Positions 1 through 8,250 are shown, counted from the stretch's first letter. The stretch is DNA of 64,000 nucleotides from Flagellimonas taeanensis (GCF_003584105.1 NZ_QXFO01000018.1:248001-312000), one strand, 5' to 3'. The notes: a model not told the origin generated them from the sequence alone. A program made the numbers and translations.

Positions 1-645
1 CTTTATGTGGACAGGGACATCACTGTGCTGGCCAACCCAGAAATTGCCAATTTGCCCAACTGGGTCATTGCCTTAGTGGCGGCAGGCGGTCTGGCAGCGG
101 CATTGTCCACAGCAGCAGGTCTTTTATTGGTGATTTCCACTTCAATTTCCCACGATTTGATCAAAAAGCAGATAGCTCCAGATATTTCAGACAAGAAAGA
201 ATTATGGATTGCCCGTTTTTCGGCCTTGTTGGCCGTGATCGTAGCTGGATATTTTGGCATCCATCCTCCCGGATTTGTCGCCTCTGTAGTGGCCCTTGCT
301 TTTGGGCTGGCCGCTTCTTCCTTTTTTCCGGCCATCGTGATGGGTATTTTCAGCAAGCGGATGAACAGGGAAGGAGCCATTTCCGGAATGGTGGCAGGAC
401 TCTCCATCACCTGTTATTATATTGCCCGTTTCAAGCTGGGCTGGATAGGAAATCCCGAAACGGCCACTGAAGCAAATTGGTGGTGGGGCATTTCCCCGGA
501 AGGCTTTGGCACGGTGGGCATGCTCGTCAATTTCTTGATTGCCATACTGGTATCCCGATTTACCCCGGCCCCTCCGGAAGACGTACAGGAAATTGTGGAG
601 AACATCCGCATTCCCAGTGGGGTGGGAGAGGCAATTGAGCATTAG
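1..645 (+). CDS. Cation/acetate symporter (ActP-like, SSS family), C-terminal part
   Basis: Open from the first base of the window, so the N-terminus lies upstream; 214 residues are visible. It reads as the last membrane segments of a sodium:solute symporter. The stretch around ALSTAAGLLLVISTSISHD (near residues 33-51) is typical of ActP-type acetate permeases, followed by alternating hydrophobic helices and a short charged tail. It would import acetate or related short carboxylates with Na+ across the inner membrane. It is followed after 60 bases by acetyl-CoA synthetase on the same strand, which supports acetate as substrate. The family is clear; the exact substrate is inferred from the neighbour. 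Confidence 0.85.
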   Translation, partial: LYVDRDITVLANPEIANLPNWVIALVAAGGLAAALSTAAGLLLVISTSISHDLIKKQIAPDISDKKELWIARFSALLAVIVAGYFGIHPPGFVASVVALAFGLAASSFFPAIVMGIFSKRMNREGAISGMVAGLSITCYYIARFKLGWIGNPETATEANWWWGISPEGFGTVGMLVNFLIAILVSRFTPAPPEDVQEIVENIRIPSGVGEAIEH

Positions 646-705
646 GACTGGACTAGGATTGCTCTCTTTTTTCGTATTTTTAAGCACATAAATTTAATAA
701 GCAGC

Positions 706-2613
706 ATGAGTAATTACCACATCAAACATTTGGAGGAATATTTTCAGGTCTATCGTAAATCTGTCAGAAACCCTGAAAGTTTTTGGGAAGAAGTCGCAGA
801 AGAACATTTTCATTGGAGAAAGCGGTGGAACTCTGTCTTGGAGTGGGATTTTACAAAACCGGAAATCAAATGGTTTGATGGGGCCGAGCTCAACATTACG
901 GAGAATTGTATCGATCGTCATTTGCGTATTCGTGGGGACAAGACCGCCATCATTTTTGAACCCAATGACCCCAAAGAGGCCGCCGAGCATATTACCTACA
1001 CCCAACTGCACGAGCGCGTGTGTAAGTTTGCGAACGTGCTCAAGGACCAAGGGGTGAAGAAAGGGGATAGGGTCGTGGTCTATTTGCCCATGATTCCGGA
1101 ACTGGCCATATCCATATTGGCCTGCGCCCGTATCGGAGCGGTCCATTCCGTAGTCTTTGCGGGATTTTCATCAACGGCTTTGGCTACACGAATCAATGAT
1201 TGTGGGGCCAAGATCGTTTTGACTTCTGATGGTTCCTACAGAGGGAACAAGACCATCGACCTAAAGGGCATTGTGAACGACGCATTGGAACAATGTCCGG
1301 ACGTAGGAACGGTTTTGGTGAAAAAGCGCACCGGAGAAAAAGTGGAAATGAAAGCGGGTCGTGACCAGTGGATAGAGCCCTTGTTGGACAAGGCCTATTC
1401 GGACTGCGTTCCTGAAATTGTGGACGCTGAGCACCCGTTGTTCATTTTATACACCTCTGGCTCAACGGGTCGCCCTAAAGGGATGGTCCACACTACCGGT
1501 GGATATATGGTGTACACGGCCTATACCTTCAAAAATGTGTTCCAATACAGGGAAGAGGATGTCTATTGGTGTACTGCCGATATTGGGTGGATAACCGGGC
1601 ACTCCTATATTGTGTATGGTCCATTGGCCAATGGCGCCACCACGGTCATGTTTGAAGGGGTTCCTTCCTATCCCGATCACGGAAGGTTCTGGGAAGTCGT
1701 AGAGAAACATAAGGTGACCCAATTTTACACCGCTCCAACAGCAATCAGGGCCTTGGCCAAAAAAGACTTGGATTTTGTCACCAAACATGAACTCTCCAGT
1801 CTTAAGGTGCTGGGAACTGTGGGAGAACCCATCAATGAGGAAGCATGGCACTGGTACAACGACCATGTGGGGAACAAAAAATGTCCCATTGTGGACACCT
1901 GGTGGCAAACCGAAACAGGGGGCATCCTGATTTCACCCATCCCGTTTTCAACCCCCACAAAACCCACCTATGCCACCTTGCCCATGCCAGGGGTACAGCC
2001 CGCACTGATGGACGAAAATGGCAAGGAGATCAAAGGCAATCAGGTGGACGGCCGACTGTGCATTAAATTCCCGTGGCCCTCCATAGCAAGGACCATTTGG
2101 GGAGACCACCAACGGTACAGGGATACGTATTTTTCTGCGTTTGAAGGGATGTATTTCACTGGTGATGGTGCTTTGAGGGATGAAGTGGGCTATTACCGTA
2201 TCACCGGAAGGGTCGATGATGTGATCATTGTTTCCGGGCACAATTTGGGCACGGCACCTATCGAGGATGCCATTAACGAACACCCAGCGGTCGCGGAGTC
2301 GGCCATTGTTGGCTTCCCACATGATATCAAAGGCAATGCGTTATATGGCTTTGTCATCCTGAAGGAGACCGGCGAAGGACGGAACCGGGAAAACCTTGAA
2401 AAGGAGATCAATCAACTCATTACGGAGCATATCGGCCCCATTGCCAAATTGGACAAGATCCAGTTTGTGGCTGGCCTTCCCAAGACCCGTAGTGGGAAGA
2501 TCATGAGGCGTATCCTACGGAAAATAGCCTCTAAGGACACCGATAGTTTGGGTGACACTTCAACTTTATTGAACCCAGAAGTAGTAGAGGACATTATAAA
2601 GGAAAGCAAATAA
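706..2613 (+). CDS. acs: Acetyl-CoA synthetase (acetate--CoA ligase)
   Basis: A full-length AMP-forming acetate:CoA ligase of 635 residues, the usual size. It activates acetate to acetyl-AMP and then acetyl-CoA in the cytoplasm. Visible motifs are the P-loop-like YTSGSTGRPKGMVHTTGGY (near residue 250), the WWQTETGG adenylation motif (near 398) and the C-terminal KTRSGKIMRR, whose lysine is the acetylation-sensitive catalytic Lys of this family. The start is ATG at 706, reading MSNYHIKHLEEYFQVY. It follows the ActP-like symporter and probably shares its transcript, giving uptake plus activation of acetate. It ends one base before the convergent exonuclease gene, with no visible terminator between them. 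Confidence 0.95.
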   Translation: MSNYHIKHLEEYFQVYRKSVRNPESFWEEVAEEHFHWRKRWNSVLEWDFTKPEIKWFDGAELNITENCIDRHLRIRGDKTAIIFEPNDPKEAAEHITYTQLHERVCKFANVLKDQGVKKGDRVVVYLPMIPELAISILACARIGAVHSVVFAGFSSTALATRINDCGAKIVLTSDGSYRGNKTIDLKGIVNDALEQCPDVGTVLVKKRTGEKVEMKAGRDQWIEPLLDKAYSDCVPEIVDAEHPLFILYTSGSTGRPKGMVHTTGGYMVYTAYTFKNVFQYREEDVYWCTADIGWITGHSYIVYGPLANGATTVMFEGVPSYPDHGRFWEVVEKHKVTQFYTAPTAIRALAKKDLDFVTKHELSSLKVLGTVGEPINEEAWHWYNDHVGNKKCPIVDTWWQTETGGILISPIPFSTPTKPTYATLPMPGVQPALMDENGKEIKGNQVDGRLCIKFPWPSIARTIWGDHQRYRDTYFSAFEGMYFTGDGALRDEVGYYRITGRVDDVIIVSGHNLGTAPIEDAINEHPAVAESAIVGFPHDIKGNALYGFVILKETGEGRNRENLEKEINQLITEHIGPIAKLDKIQFVAGLPKTRSGKIMRRILRKIASKDTDSLGDTSTLLNPEVVEDIIKESK

Positions 2614-2614
2614 C

Positions 2615-3292
2615 CTAAAGACTGAATCTTGGAGGATCTTGTTTTTTAATGAGATCCTTTAAGTTTCTTGGGGTCAACTTTTCTACAATCCGTAAAAACG
2701 CAATTGCGGTAATGAGTGCATCACCAAGGGCAGTATGCCTATCTTTTTTGGAGATGCTGAACTTTTCGGCCAACTCATCCAAGGCATATTTTTCTTTCTT
2801 ATGGAGCACATTTGAGGTGAGTAGGGTCCGTTTGTAGAGTAGCCCTGTGTCCAGGGTTTTGTTTTTTAGCTTGGGAAGCCCGTTCCTTCTGAGTGCTGCA
2901 TTGACCATATTTACATCGAACATTACATGGTGGCCAACCAGCACATGGTTTTTGATGTAGTGGAGGAACAATTTAAGGGCATCCAGTTCGGAAATGCGTT
3001 CTCTTTTGCCATTCCTGAGTATACCGTGGATTCCAGCGCTTTCGGCATCGTAATGCTCTTGATGGATATAGACTTCAAAACTGTCCTTCACGGCTATGCT
3101 GCCGTTCAACAATTTCACTGCACCAATGCATAACATTCTGTCCCTGTCCAAACGGAATCCTGTGGTCTCGGTATCCCAGACAATAAAGGTGTTATCGTGC
3201 ACCTTCTCGGGAAGTTTTTGCTGGAAAACATCCTCATATTCCCGCCAAAAGGAAGGGAGCTCCAGTTGTTTTTTAGGGGAGAAAGGCCACAT
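2615..3292 (-). CDS. DnaQ-like 3'-5' exonuclease (DEDDh)
   Basis: A protein of 225 residues of the DNA polymerase III epsilon-type exonuclease superfamily. Exo I is visible as VWDTETTGF, Exo II as the GHHVMFDVNMVNAAL stretch, and Exo III as HTALGDALITA, so the DEDDh residues are present. The best start is ATG at 3292, overlapping the TGA of the upstream gene by one base (TGATG); a GTG one codon earlier is also possible. It is translationally coupled to the cNMP/CBS/DUF294 protein. In several proteobacteria this same pair sits beside acetate symporter and acs genes, so the association with acs here may be functional rather than accidental. A replication role is unlikely for this stand-alone short form. 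Confidence 0.85.
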   Translation of the reverse strand: MWPFSPKKQLELPSFWREYEDVFQQKLPEKVHDNTFIVWDTETTGFRLDRDRMLCIGAVKLLNGSIAVKDSFEVYIHQEHYDAESAGIHGILRNGKRERISELDALKLFLHYIKNHVLVGHHVMFDVNMVNAALRRNGLPKLKNKTLDTGLLYKRTLLTSNVLHKKEKYALDELAEKFSISKKDRHTALGDALITAIAFLRIVEKLTPRNLKDLIKKQDPPRFSL

Positions 3293-5211
3293 CACCGTAA
3301 CAGATTTTTGACTTGGAACCGTATCTCGATCAACGATTGGATCTCTTTGATGGTTTTGAACGTCCTTTTCAGTTTGATTTTTTCTTCTTTGTTCAATTTG
3401 TCCAAAGCGATGAACCTGCCCGAATCGTTGTGCAACAACCCATGTTTGGTCCTGAACTTCAAAAGCGCTTTGCTGGCATAGGAACAGGCGAGGTAGAGTT
3501 CACGGTTCTGGGGCTCCAGTTCTGCCAGTTTTTCATAACGCTCGGACGTATTGTTGATGGACTTCACGGAGTGCGAGAGGATAAGTACCCGAGCTGCATC
3601 TACCATGGGCATCAAAGCACGTAGTTTTAGGTCGAAGAAATCTTTGTGCGCACCATCCTGTTCCACCAAAAAATCCCTAAAAAACCCTGATGGGGAAGGA
3701 TTCTGCAATGCGCCGCTCGCCAAATGGGCAAGGAACTGTGGAAATTTCTTCACGTTGTCAAAAATGTGCAGCGAAAGCTGATCGGCCAGTGCCTTTTCAC
3801 CAAAGGTGACATTGAAATCAAAAAAGATGGAGGACAGCAGCACTTCTTCTGGTCCAGGATTGCCCATCCAGTGGGTGGTCACTTCTTTCCATTCATCCAG
3901 ACTATGGCACCACAATGGATTGGAGGCCATCATTTCCGCCGGGCAATATTCAAACCCGATGGTGTTCAGTTCAGTGGATATGATACTCCCGAGCTTTAGG
4001 AAATAGTTGCGCGTTGTCTCGGACTCCTCTTCAGGTACATTTTCATAAAGTATGGCATTGTCCTGATCGGTGTTCAGTAATTGCTCGCCCCTGCCTTGGC
4101 TACCCATGGTGAGCCATGTAAACTTGGCAGGCGGTTCCGTTTCCATTTTTTTGATGCAGATGTCGATGATCTGTTTGATGGTGGCATCATTGAGTTCGGA
4201 TATGATCTTTGAGACCAGCCCAATGGGGATGTTCTCCTCCAAATATCCTTGCAACAAGCTCATGATGCCTTGCCTGATACCCCTCAGACGCTTGGAGTCC
4301 TTAGCCCTTTTTATGGCCCGTAGCAGTACGGCGGGATTGTTCCCCATGGCCACCATGATATCGTGGTTTGAAAGTATCCCTACTGCAGGCGTGTCAGTGG
4401 TTCCATCCTCTGTGAGCACAAGATGGCTGATGTTGCTCTTCATCATGGCCATTTGGGCCTGTGTCACCGTCAGTTCCTTCGGATAGGTGATGGCGGGTGT
4501 GGTCATGATGGATTTGGCACTGCCTGTAATGGGAAATAGCCCGGTCGCCACTTTTTCCCTCAAATCCTTATCGGTGATGATTCCCATGGGCAAACCGTCC
4601 TTTACTACCAAGATACAGCTTACATTTTGCTTACCCATGGTGTTGGCGATGGTCTTTATCTGGGTGCCCTCGGTACAGGTGACCAAATCCGAGGAATACC
4701 GCACGGGCTGAAGGTCCAGCAATTTGGTCTCTTGGCCATTGCCCGGTTCGTTGCTGATCCCATATAATTTTCCCCGATGTTTTTGGGAGTAGGGATTTCG
4801 GGTGTTGGAGGCAAAACTTTCGATCAAAAAGTCACCGACCTGATGGTTCTGCAGGGCAAGGGGCTTGAACTCCTTGATGGGGATGGCATAGAGTATGGTC
4901 TCCTCATGTGCCTTGGCCTCCAGTTTATAGTTCTCATGGGCCAGCAAGGGACGCAGGCCAAAAACGTCGCCCTCATCACAAATGTCCAGGATTTGGGTGG
5001 AACCTTTTTTGGTGAGGGCGACGGCGCCTTTATGGACCACATAAAAACAATCGTGCGGGGCCTCCTTCTCCGAGAATACGATGCTGTTGCTTTCCTTGTG
5101 CACAATGGTCACTTCATAGGAAAGGGCTGCGAGCTGACCGCTTTCCAATGCACTGAACGGAGGATAGTTCTTAAGAAAATCCGCGACACGTTCGGAAATG
5201 GTGTTTTTCAT
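3292..5211 (-). CDS. cNMP-binding / CBS pair / DUF294 nucleotidyltransferase-like protein
   Basis: A 639-residue modular cytoplasmic regulator. In order: a cyclic-nucleotide-binding fold (about 1-125), a pair of CBS domains (about 165-290, including SCILVVKDGLPMGIITDKDL), a DUF294 nucleotidyltransferase-like domain (about 330-480, with MGSQGRGEQLLNTDQDNAIL resembling the GSxxRxE and DxDxA motifs of GlnD-like uridylyltransferases) and a helical DUF294 C-terminal domain. Such proteins often flank acetate symporter genes and are thought to sense nucleotides, but the target is unknown. The ATG at 5211 lies only 4 bases after a perfect TACTTTTG promoter element, suggesting a leaderless transcript. 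It overlaps the exonuclease gene downstream. Confidence 0.87.
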   Translation of the reverse strand: MKNTISERVADFLKNYPPFSALESGQLAALSYEVTIVHKESNSIVFSEKEAPHDCFYVVHKGAVALTKKGSTQILDICDEGDVFGLRPLLAHENYKLEAKAHEETILYAIPIKEFKPLALQNHQVGDFLIESFASNTRNPYSQKHRGKLYGISNEPGNGQETKLLDLQPVRYSSDLVTCTEGTQIKTIANTMGKQNVSCILVVKDGLPMGIITDKDLREKVATGLFPITGSAKSIMTTPAITYPKELTVTQAQMAMMKSNISHLVLTEDGTTDTPAVGILSNHDIMVAMGNNPAVLLRAIKRAKDSKRLRGIRQGIMSLLQGYLEENIPIGLVSKIISELNDATIKQIIDICIKKMETEPPAKFTWLTMGSQGRGEQLLNTDQDNAILYENVPEEESETTRNYFLKLGSIISTELNTIGFEYCPAEMMASNPLWCHSLDEWKEVTTHWMGNPGPEEVLLSSIFFDFNVTFGEKALADQLSLHIFDNVKKFPQFLAHLASGALQNPSPSGFFRDFLVEQDGAHKDFFDLKLRALMPMVDAARVLILSHSVKSINNTSERYEKLAELEPQNRELYLACSYASKALLKFRTKHGLLHNDSGRFIALDKLNKEEKIKLKRTFKTIKEIQSLIEIRFQVKNLLR

Positions 5212-5215
5212 ACTA

Positions 5216-5223
5216 CAAAAGTA
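5216..5223 (-). promoter_or_regulatory. -7 promoter element TACTTTTG for DUF294 gene
   Basis: Perfect match to the Bacteroidota TAnnTTTG element, followed by TAGT and the ATG. I see no clear TTG element upstream. If used, transcription would begin at or next to the start codon. Confidence 0.4.
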
Positions 5224-5413
5224 AGCCTTGGATTCTATTTTTGGAGGTCGCCCAAAAAGGAATTCTACATCTGTGCATTCATTTCATTTGCTAGGGAAAA
5301 AATGAAAATTTTCATCGTTTTCAATTTGAATAGCGTAATAGAATTGGCGGTGGCCAATATAAAGAAACGACCAGAGCCAAAGAAATCAACTCTGTCCACA
5401 GTAGCCATGCTGA

Positions 5414-5524
5414 TTATTTTCCATCGTTTGTCTTATTGTAGGCCCGTATCATAAGTATGGACCAGACGGCCACCAGAACAATGACTGCGATGGAAAACCA
5501 AAGGACGATTTCATTTGCCGTCAT
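5414..5524 (-). CDS. Very small single-pass membrane protein (36 aa)
   Basis: A 36-codon ORF, ATG at 5524 and TAA at 5414-5416. It reads MTANEIVLWFSIAV, a hydrophobic stretch, then a basic tail ending AYNKTNDGK. It has one strong predicted transmembrane helix (about residues 6-26), N-out/C-in by the positive-inside rule. It overlaps the preceding small membrane gene by 14 bases, typical of a translationally coupled pair. No family is recognised. Similar micro-proteins accompany sodium:solute symporters in bacteria, and a symporter lies at the other end of this locus, so an accessory role is possible but unproven. The 190 bases between it and the DUF294 gene hold nothing else I can support except the promoter element. 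Confidence 0.55.
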   Translation of the reverse strand: MTANEIVLWFSIAVIVLVAVWSILMIRAYNKTNDGK

Positions 5525-5699
5525 TGTCCACAAGTTTTAGGTAAATCATAACACCCAAGAGCGTTGGCGCCCATAGACCTACAAAAAGTCCATGTTCCGG
5601 GCTTCCGTTGAGGAATAAATATTCTGCGACAAGGATGATCAAGGCGCATAAGATGAGCATGAGCAAATTGGCAGTTCCCAGCTTTTTGAAGTAGTTCAT
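5511..5699 (-). CDS. Small two-helix membrane protein (62 aa)
   Basis: Sixty-two residues with two hydrophobic segments (about 10-30 and 37-55) separated by a short LNGSPEHG turn, and a charged C-terminus ending VDNDGK. ATG at 5699. It is coupled to the 36-residue membrane ORF downstream. I do not recognise a family. Its size and hairpin topology are reminiscent of the small subunits (DUF4212-like) found with some acetate-type SSS symporters, but I see no sequence match that proves this. Confidence 0.6.
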   Translation of the reverse strand: MNYFKKLGTANLLMLILCALIILVAEYLFLNGSPEHGLFVGLWAPTLLGVMIYLKLVDNDGK

Positions 5700-5752
5700 T
5701 CGAAGGTTGGTTTAAAGTCTTCAAGTTAGGAAAAAAAGGATATGGAAGAAAT

Positions 5753-5789
5753 AAAAAAAAGCCATCCAACTGAAGACCAGTTAAATGAC
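5753..5789 (-). terminator. Rho-independent terminator after tRNA-Met
   Basis: On the minus strand a 12-bp stem (three G-U pairs; arms 5778-5789 and 5761-5772) with a GTCTT loop is followed by eight T (5760-5753). It lies just downstream of tRNA-Met. Confidence 0.75.
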
Positions 5790-5795
5790 TTTTTG

Positions 5796-5869
5796 TAGCG
5801 AGAGGGAGACTTGAACTCCCGACCTCAGGGTTATGAATCCTGCGCTCTAACCACCTGAGCTACCTCGCC
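5796..5869 (-). tRNA. tRNA-Met (anticodon CAT)
   Basis: A 74-base cloverleaf on the minus strand. It starts GGCGAGGTAGCTCAG, has an anticodon stem-loop with CAT centred near 5833, a T-arm with GTTCAAGTC and discriminator A. CCA is not encoded. The acceptor stem with terminal G-U pairs is like the elongator tRNA-Met of flavobacteria; an Ile-CAU identity is less likely. A good promoter lies upstream and a terminator downstream, so it is a single-gene unit. Confidence 0.93.
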
Positions 5870-5889
5870 GTGATTCTGTTAAGCGGGTG

Positions 5890-5920
5890 CAAATATATAG
5901 TTTAATTTTTGCTGAATCAA
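5890..5920 (-). promoter_or_regulatory. Promoter for tRNA-Met (TTG-N20-TATATTTG)
   Basis: On the minus strand TTG (5920-5918), 20 bases, then TATATTTG (5897-5890), a full match to the Bacteroidota consensus, about 20 bases before the tRNA. Confidence 0.7.
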
Positions 5921-6008
5921 AATTCGGGATTAATTTATTATTTGACATTTATTTTTTTATCTTCCCAAACTATATCAAATGTTGAAAAGGATTAATCAGG
6001 ACATTATA

Positions 6009-6392
6009 ATGAGCGATAAGGTTAAATTTGAAATTGAATTTGTCATACAAGCATCCCCACAGTTGCTTTACCAATATATATCCACGCCTTCGGGCCTATC
6101 CGAATGGTATGCGGACAATGTGAATTCCCGTGGTGAAATGTTCACCTTTATCTGGGATGGGGCAGAGGAGAAGGCCAAAATGCTCAAACGGAAAAGTGAG
6201 GAATTTGTAAAATTTTCATGGGTGGAGAATGAGGACAGTTCCTTTTTTGAAATGCGCATCATTGTGGATGAGATCACCAAGGATGTTTCTCTTTTCATAA
6301 CAGATTTTGCGGAAGACGATGAAGTGGACGAGGCCAAAATGCTCTGGGAAAACCAAATATCCGACCTGAAACAAGTTCTGGGTTCCAAATAG
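6009..6392 (+). CDS. START-like domain protein (SRPBCC superfamily)
   Basis: A cytoplasmic protein of 127 residues with the START/AHSA1-like fold. Key segments are FVIQASPQLLYQYISTPSGL near the N-terminus and an acidic C-terminal half ending in a long helix. Close relatives in Bacteroidota start at the equivalent of MSDKVKFEIEF, so I choose ATG at 6009 rather than the ATG 30 bases earlier. The family binds hydrophobic ligands in related proteins; no ligand is known for this subgroup. It stands between tRNA-Met and a class IV aminotransferase on the same strand. The family call is firm, the function unknown. Confidence 0.85.
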   Translation: MSDKVKFEIEFVIQASPQLLYQYISTPSGLSEWYADNVNSRGEMFTFIWDGAEEKAKMLKRKSEEFVKFSWVENEDSSFFEMRIIVDEITKDVSLFITDFAEDDEVDEAKMLWENQISDLKQVLGSK

Positions 6393-6412
6393 AACGTTTC
6401 TCCATGATACCG

Positions 6413-6420
6413 TATCTTTG
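6413..6420 (+). promoter_or_regulatory. -7 promoter element TATCTTTG for aminotransferase gene
   Basis: Perfect TAnnTTTG match, 26 bases upstream of the aminotransferase ATG at 6447 and after the stop of the START-like gene. No clear TTG element is seen upstream. Confidence 0.5.
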
Positions 6421-6446
6421 GTCCCGATAAAAAAGGGACTTTTTTC

Positions 6447-7301
6447 ATGTTCAATTATAACGGTAAACTTTTTTCTGACGATACCCATGTACTCTCCCAT
6501 ACCAACAGGGGGCTGAAATATGGTGATGCGCTTTTTGAGACGCTCAGATGTGTCCACGGCACCCTCTTTTTCTGGGAGGAACACTATTTTAGGCTGATGG
6601 CCTCCATGCGTATCCTCAGAATGGAGATTCCCATGGAGTTCACCTTGGAGTTTTTGGAAAAAGAAATACAGAAGACCATTGAGGGTAACCAACAGCAGAA
6701 TGCCCCAGTAAGGGTGAGGCTGACAATTTTCAGAAAAGGGGAAGGACTCTATGGCCCTGAGACGAACAATATATCCTACCTTATTGAAACCAAAACCATG
6801 GACTCCCCGTTCTATTTATTGAATGAAGGGGACTATGAAGTGGAGATCTTCAAGGACTATTATGTGAACAAGGATATGCTGTCCAATCTAAAGACCACGA
6901 ACAAACTGCTGCACGTGGTGGCCAGTGTCTATGCCAAGGAAAATGGGTACGCCAATTGTCTTTTGGTGAACACGGACAAGCAAGTGGTGGAAGGTATCAA
7001 CGGAAATCTTTTTTTGGTCCAGGGCAATGTGGTAAAGACCCCTCCGTTGGCAGACGGGTGCTTGGACGGCATCATCAGAAAAAAAATCATAGAGATTGCT
7101 TCAGCCGCCGAAGATTTGGAATTGTTGGAAGAATCCATATCACCATTTGAGCTTCAAAAATCGGACGAGATGTTTTTGACCAACAGCATTGTGGGGATAC
7201 AGCCCATAAGCAAGTATCGAAAAAAGCAATTTGGGAACACTGTCAGTAAAAGTTTGGTGGGCAAACTGAATGCTAGGGCTAGGATGTCCCAGACTAATTA
7301 A
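6447..7301 (+). CDS. PLP-dependent aminotransferase class IV
   Basis: A fold-type IV PLP enzyme of 284 residues (branched-chain aminotransferase / aminodeoxychorismate lyase / D-amino acid aminotransferase group). The N-terminal MFNYNGKLFSDD and GLKYGDALFETLRC motif are characteristic. The lysine that binds PLP is expected in KTTNKLLHVVAS (near residue 152), and the VVEGINGNLFLV and DGIIRKKIIEIA segments bind the cofactor phosphate. The sequence does not decide between amino acid transamination and 4-amino-4-deoxychorismate lyase. A promoter element lies 26 bases upstream. Its 3' end overlaps the convergent yqgE-like gene by 8 bases. Confidence 0.85.
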   Translation: MFNYNGKLFSDDTHVLSHTNRGLKYGDALFETLRCVHGTLFFWEEHYFRLMASMRILRMEIPMEFTLEFLEKEIQKTIEGNQQQNAPVRVRLTIFRKGEGLYGPETNNISYLIETKTMDSPFYLLNEGDYEVEIFKDYYVNKDMLSNLKTTNKLLHVVASVYAKENGYANCLLVNTDKQVVEGINGNLFLVQGNVVKTPPLADGCLDGIIRKKIIEIASAAEDLELLEESISPFELQKSDEMFLTNSIVGIQPISKYRKKQFGNTVSKSLVGKLNARARMSQTN

Positions 7302-7860
7302 GGGACGGATTCTCCGGTGCGTTGGACCAAAGGAGGTAATCACCGCCCAATTCGACCATTTTTTCCTTCCAGAACGCTATGGACGATTTTTCGAGGATAC
7401 CACTTTGGTATTCGTTCTGTACCACGATCCAAGATTTTGAGGAAAGTTCTTGGTCCAATTGGCTGGAACCCCACCCCGAATATCCCAAAAAGAAACGGAT
7501 ATCCTGTTCGCTAATGACCCGATTGTTGATGAGTTCCACGGTCTTTTCAAAATTACCGCCCCAAAAAATACCGTCGGAAATCTCCACACTGCCCTCAATG
7601 AGATGGGGTACTTTGTGGATGAAGTATAGATTGTCCTGCTCGACAGGTCCTCCGTTGAACACTTGAAAGGGAATGGTAATATCAGAAATGAGATCACAAA
7701 TGGTATAGTCCAAGGGTTTGTTCAGGATAAAACCGACTGAGCCCTCCTGATTATGCTCTGCCAGAAGCACCACGGACCTGTTAAAGGATACATCCCCGGT
7801 AAGCGAAGGTTCCGCAACAAGCAATTTCCCTTTTTTTGGTTTATGGCCCACCATTTTCAT
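7294..7860 (-). CDS. YqgE/AlgH family protein
   Basis: A protein of 188 residues from the UPF0301 (YqgE/AlgH) family. The hallmark N-terminus GKLLVAEPSLTGDVSFNRSV is followed by VGFILNKPL, FNGGPVEQDNLYFIH and FLGYSGWGSSQLDQEL. The biochemical role is unknown; the alginate-regulator name is historical. Family alignment from memory favours ATG at 7860 (MKMVGHKPKKGK), with 7854 as an alternative, rather than the extension to 7899. The 5' region carries a perfect 19-bp palindrome (7880-7898) that may be an operator. Confidence 0.88.
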   Translation of the reverse strand: MKMVGHKPKKGKLLVAEPSLTGDVSFNRSVVLLAEHNQEGSVGFILNKPLDYTICDLISDITIPFQVFNGGPVEQDNLYFIHKVPHLIEGSVEISDGIFWGGNFEKTVELINNRVISEQDIRFFLGYSGWGSSQLDQELSSKSWIVVQNEYQSGILEKSSIAFWKEKMVELGGDYLLWSNAPENPSLN

Positions 7861-7879
7861 AGGAGTCAAACTTCTTATT

Positions 7880-7898
7880 TGTTGTATAATATACAACA
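7880..7898. promoter_or_regulatory. 19-bp perfect palindrome upstream of yqgE-like gene
   Basis: TGTTGTATA-A-TATACAACA, two 9-bp arms around one base, 20-38 bases upstream of the ATG at 7860. The symmetry and spacing suit a dimeric repressor such as a GntR or TetR type; this is inference. Confidence 0.45.
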
Positions 7899-7928
7899 TT
7901 TATGAAAACTGGAAACCCTATGAATTAA

Positions 7929-7956
7929 AAAAGCACTTCCTCAAGGAAGTGCTTTT
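7929..7956 (-). terminator. Rho-independent terminator after HU gene
   Basis: A 12-bp perfect stem (AAAAGCACTTCC / GGAAGTGCTTTT) around a 4-base loop, with a T run on the minus strand, 22 bases after the HU stop codon. Confidence 0.8.
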
Positions 7957-7977
7957 ATATATTAAAACAATAATTGA

Positions 7978-8250
7978 TTAGTTAACTGCACCGCTCAATT
8001 CAGCACCTGCTTTGAACTTTACAACGTTCTTGGCAGCAATCTTGATGGTCTTACCAGTCTGAGGGTTTCTACCTTCTCTGGCACTTCTTTTGGAAACTGA
8101 CCAAGAACCAAAACCTACCAAGGAAACTCTGTTTCCTTTTTTAAGTGATCCCTCTACATTTCCCAAGAAAGATTCCAATGCCTTTTTTGCTGCTGCCTTA
8201 GTGATGCCAGCATCAGCTGCCATAGCATCGATTAATTCTGTTTTGTTCAT
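7978..8250 (-). CDS. HU family DNA-binding protein
   Basis: A 90-residue histone-like HU/IHF protein, standard length. It starts MNKTELIDAMAADAG, then SLVGFGSWSVSKRSAREGRNPQTG forms the beta-arm with the conserved RNPQTG (Pro intercalates DNA), and the end KNVVKFKAGAELSGAV is typical. It is an abundant nucleoid protein that bends and compacts DNA as a dimer. It has its own strong promoter (8295-8324) and terminator (7929-7956), so it is monocistronic. Confidence 0.95.
   Translation of the reverse strand: MNKTELIDAMAADAGITKAAAKKALESFLGNVEGSLKKGNRVSLVGFGSWSVSKRSAREGRNPQTGKTIKIAAKNVVKFKAGAELSGAVN

Noticed and set aside
4777..5454. A 225-codon plus-strand frame over the DUF294 gene start.
   Set aside because: Antisense to conserved cNMP-binding sequence; its translation has no protein-like motif.
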